A DNA stretch of 41,404 nucleotides, taken from the NCBI GenBank assembly GCA_001552775.1, contig KQ959276.1, positions 1 through 41,404 of the forward strand, read 5' to 3'. Every line of letters starts with the position of its first letter. The first letter of the stretch is position 1. Made by a program: the position numbers and the translations under genes. Of this stretch, positions 39,839 to 41,404 are shown in pieces. Under the pieces are notes generated by a model. That model searched no databases. It was not told where the DNA came from and saw only the letters and a program-made list of their open reading frames with translations. Source of the DNA: Bacteroidales bacterium KA00251 (lineage in GTDB: Bacteria; Bacteroidota; Bacteroidia; Bacteroidales; Porphyromonadaceae).

Positions 39839-41038
39839 TTATTTCTCAAATTCGATGTCTACATCGATGGCATCGTGCCAAGGGAGCCCTTGCTTAGCGA
39901 GTTCTTCTAGGAACGGATCGGGATTAAATTCTTCCACATTTTTCACTCCAGGTCCTTGCCAAATACCTTTTGCAAACATCATAGCACCTGTCGTGGCCGG
40001 TACACCTGTCGTGTAGCTAACAGCTTGTGTGCCTGTTTCTCTAAAGGCGGCCTGATGGCTACAGTTATTCCAAATGTAGTAGGTTCTCTCCTTGCCATCT
40101 TTTATTCCACGGATACGGCATCCGATAGAGGTTTCGCCCGTATAGTTGCTGCCTAGCTCTTCTGGTTTGGGCAGTACTGCCTTGAGAAACTGTATCGGTA
40201 CGATCTTCTGTCCATTGTAGTCTATTGGCTCAATGCTACTCATGCCGATATTTTGGATCACGCGAAGGTGGGTGAGGTACTCTTCGCCAAAGGTCATCCA
40301 AAAGCGTGCGCGCTTGATGGTCGGGAAGTTTTTAACGAGCGACTCCAGTTCTTCATGATAGAGCAGATAGCTTTCTCGCTGTCCTATGCCTGGGTAGTGA
40401 ATCGGGCAGTGGATTTCTTGAGGCTCCGTTTCGATCCACTGACCATTTTTATAATATTTCCCCTTTTGGGTAATTTCGCGAATGTTGATCTCAGGGTTAA
40501 AGTTGGTGGCAAAAGCTTTGTGATGGTCGCCTCCGTTGCAGTCTACAATATCGAGGTAGTGAATTTCGTCAAAGATATGCTTAGCAGCATAAGCGGTGAA
40601 CACACTGGTTACCCCAGGGTCGAAGCCACAACCAAGAATTGCCGTCAAGTTGGCTGCTTTAAAGCGATCTTGGTAAGCCCACTGCCATCCGTAGCAATAC
40701 TTCGCTTCATCTAGGGGCTCGTAGTTGGCGGTGTCGAGATAGTTTACGCCAGCCTCTAGACAAGCATCCATAATGGTAAGGTCTTGATAAGGTAAAGCCA
40801 CATTAATTACCAAATCGGGCTTAAACTGCTTCATTAGCGCTACCAGTTCGGGCACCTTGTCGGCATCTACCTGTGCAGTCTGCACCTTCACCTCTTTAAT
40901 CTCACTAGCGATCTTATCGCATTTGGACTTGGTGCGACTCGCCAGCATAATGTCAGTAAATAGGTCGCTATTACTAGCGACTTTCTTTGCCACTACTGTG
41001 CCTACACCACCAGCACCTATTATCAGTACTCTTGCCAT
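39839..41038 (-). CDS. Saccharopine dehydrogenase family protein, probable carboxy(nor)spermidine dehydrogenase
   Basis: A 399-residue NADP-type oxidoreductase. The Rossmann fold starts at residue 2 with VLIIGAGGVG (GxGGxG, 8-13), followed by SRTKSKCDKIA as the cofactor-2'-phosphate side. NYLDTANYEP, ILGCGFDPGVTSVFTAYA and DIVDCNGGDHH fit the subgroup that makes carboxynorspermidine or carboxyspermidine from aspartate semialdehyde and a diamine, the polyamine route found in many Bacteroidota. A plain lysine or saccharopine dehydrogenase is the alternative. The matching decarboxylase is not in this window. A -7-like TATCTTTG lies 91-98 bases upstream (minus strand 41129-41136). Confidence 0.8.
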   Translation of the reverse strand: MARVLIIGAGGVGTVVAKKVASNSDLFTDIMLASRTKSKCDKIASEIKEVKVQTAQVDADKVPELVALMKQFKPDLVINVALPYQDLTIMDACLEAGVNYLDTANYEPLDEAKYCYGWQWAYQDRFKAANLTAILGCGFDPGVTSVFTAYAAKHIFDEIHYLDIVDCNGGDHHKAFATNFNPEINIREITQKGKYYKNGQWIETEPQEIHCPIHYPGIGQRESYLLYHEELESLVKNFPTIKRARFWMTFGEEYLTHLRVIQNIGMSSIEPIDYNGQKIVPIQFLKAVLPKPEELGSNYTGETSIGCRIRGIKDGKERTYYIWNNCSHQAAFRETGTQAVSYTTGVPATTGAMMFAKGIWQGPGVKNVEEFNPDPFLEELAKQGLPWHDAIDVDIEFEK

Positions 41039-41350
41039 ACTTTTTTATCTATCGATTAAACATTCTTTTATTAGGAGCAGCCTTCCTCCTCTTTGGTCGA
41101 GGAAGTACACAAAGCTCTTTCTCTCTAGCAAAGATAAGATATTTTGCCTGATTGACCATCTGTACCACCCTTTGACGCATTGATACTGCGGTAAGAAAGG
41201 CTTGCAGACGAGCTACGCAAAGAAAAAGTCGGTTCAAAAGCAAGTCGCCAGGGAGACTATCGCAATCCTAGCCCCCCATTCGGGTACTCCTACACCCCTC
41301 TCTCGCAATCATCCACTACCCTTCTTTTAAAAGCCGACAGTCTTTCTCTG
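41039..41350. other. Intergenic region right of the dehydrogenase gene
   Basis: Contains the TATCTTTG -7-like element (41129-41136, minus strand) and a 64-codon minus-strand frame (41049-41243) rich in Arg and Lys that resembles no known protein. No gene that I can support. Confidence 0.4.
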
Positions 41351-41368
41351 AAAAGATACGTATCTTTT
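41351..41368. repeat. Perfect 18-bp palindrome
   Basis: AAAAGATACGTATCTTTT is self-complementary over its whole length. It could be an operator half-site pair for a dimeric protein or a recombination/insertion boundary. It lies directly before the tandem repeat at the right edge. Confidence 0.7.
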
Positions 41369-41370
41369 TT

Positions 41371-41404
41371 CCAATTCTTCCGAGACTTTTCCCCAATTCT
41401 TCCG
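41371..41404. repeat. Start of a tandem repeat, 22-bp period (truncated by window end)
   Basis: CCAATTCTTCCG occurs at 41371-41382 and again at 41393-41404, separated by GAGACTTTTC. Two copies are visible before the sequence ends, so the array may continue outside the window. Confidence 0.7.

Noticed and set aside
39570-40016. 148-codon plus-strand frame across the pfp/dehydrogenase gap
   Set aside because: It runs antisense through two real genes and a terminator.
40253-40714. 153-codon frame opposite the dehydrogenase gene
   Set aside because: Antisense to a well-supported enzyme, with no recognisable features.
41049-41243. 64-codon minus-strand frame at the right end
   Set aside because: Basic, low-information sequence with no recognisable domain, lying in the likely leader/promoter region of the dehydrogenase gene.
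41371-41404. CRISPR-like array at the right edge
   Set aside because: The repeated core is only 12 bases with a 10-base spacing and there are just two copies and no cas genes; it fits a simple tandem repeat.

Overview
The window looks like chromosomal DNA from a member of the Bacteroidota, most likely Porphyromonas or a close relative. Supporting signs are promoters built on a TAnnTTTG -7 element (often TACCTTTG, with TTTG 19-20 bases upstream at two RNA genes), almost no Shine-Dalgarno sites, tRNA genes without encoded CCA, lineage-typical proteins (DUF4837 lipoprotein, FeoA-FeoB fusion, GH3-beta-lactamase fusion, long-tailed S16) and a histidine-degradation cluster. The genus is an inference from gene content.

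Layout. 1-647: end of a glycosyltransferase. 821-1420: rpsP. 1532-1706: a 175-bp MITE-like element with terminal inverted repeats and a 5-bp target duplication. 1893-6313: histidine degradation (ftcD, hutI, fchA, hutH, all on the minus strand; urocanase hutU is absent). 6637-11848: a tightly packed minus-strand run of aminotransferase-like protein, DUF4837 lipoprotein, pdxA, a surface lipoprotein and a phosphodiesterase. 11913-14918: a 1001-residue GH3 plus beta-lactamase-fold exported protein. 15180-20267: an HlyD/ATPase/ATPase/permease/permease exporter that resembles YbhGFSR with YbhF split in two. 20808-26542 (plus strand): murF, rpoN, feoAB and a small Cys-rich FeoB-associated protein. 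26892-27432: tRNA-Leu(GAG), tRNA-Leu(CAG) and tRNA-Asp(GTC). 28278-31208: rluB-type pseudouridine synthase and asnS. 31288-32331: a secreted endonuclease/exonuclease/phosphatase protein. 32736-32910: SRP RNA abutting tRNA-Thr(TGT). 33246-33327: tRNA-Leu(TAG). 33831-41038: uvrB, a MATE transporter, PPi-dependent phosphofructokinase and a carboxy(nor)spermidine-dehydrogenase-like protein. The right edge enters a short tandem repeat.

Most of this is ordinary chromosomal content. The most unusual observations are: an aminotransferase-fold protein that has lost both the PLP lysine and the PLP-contacting aspartate, in the same run as pdxA; an SRP RNA whose predicted 3' end touches the first base of a tRNA, so one RNase P cut could mature both; an exporter whose two ATPases carry complementary defects that fall in the same composite ATP site; and a feoAB start codon placed where transcription is expected to begin. 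I see no CRISPR array, prophage, complete insertion sequence or defence island.
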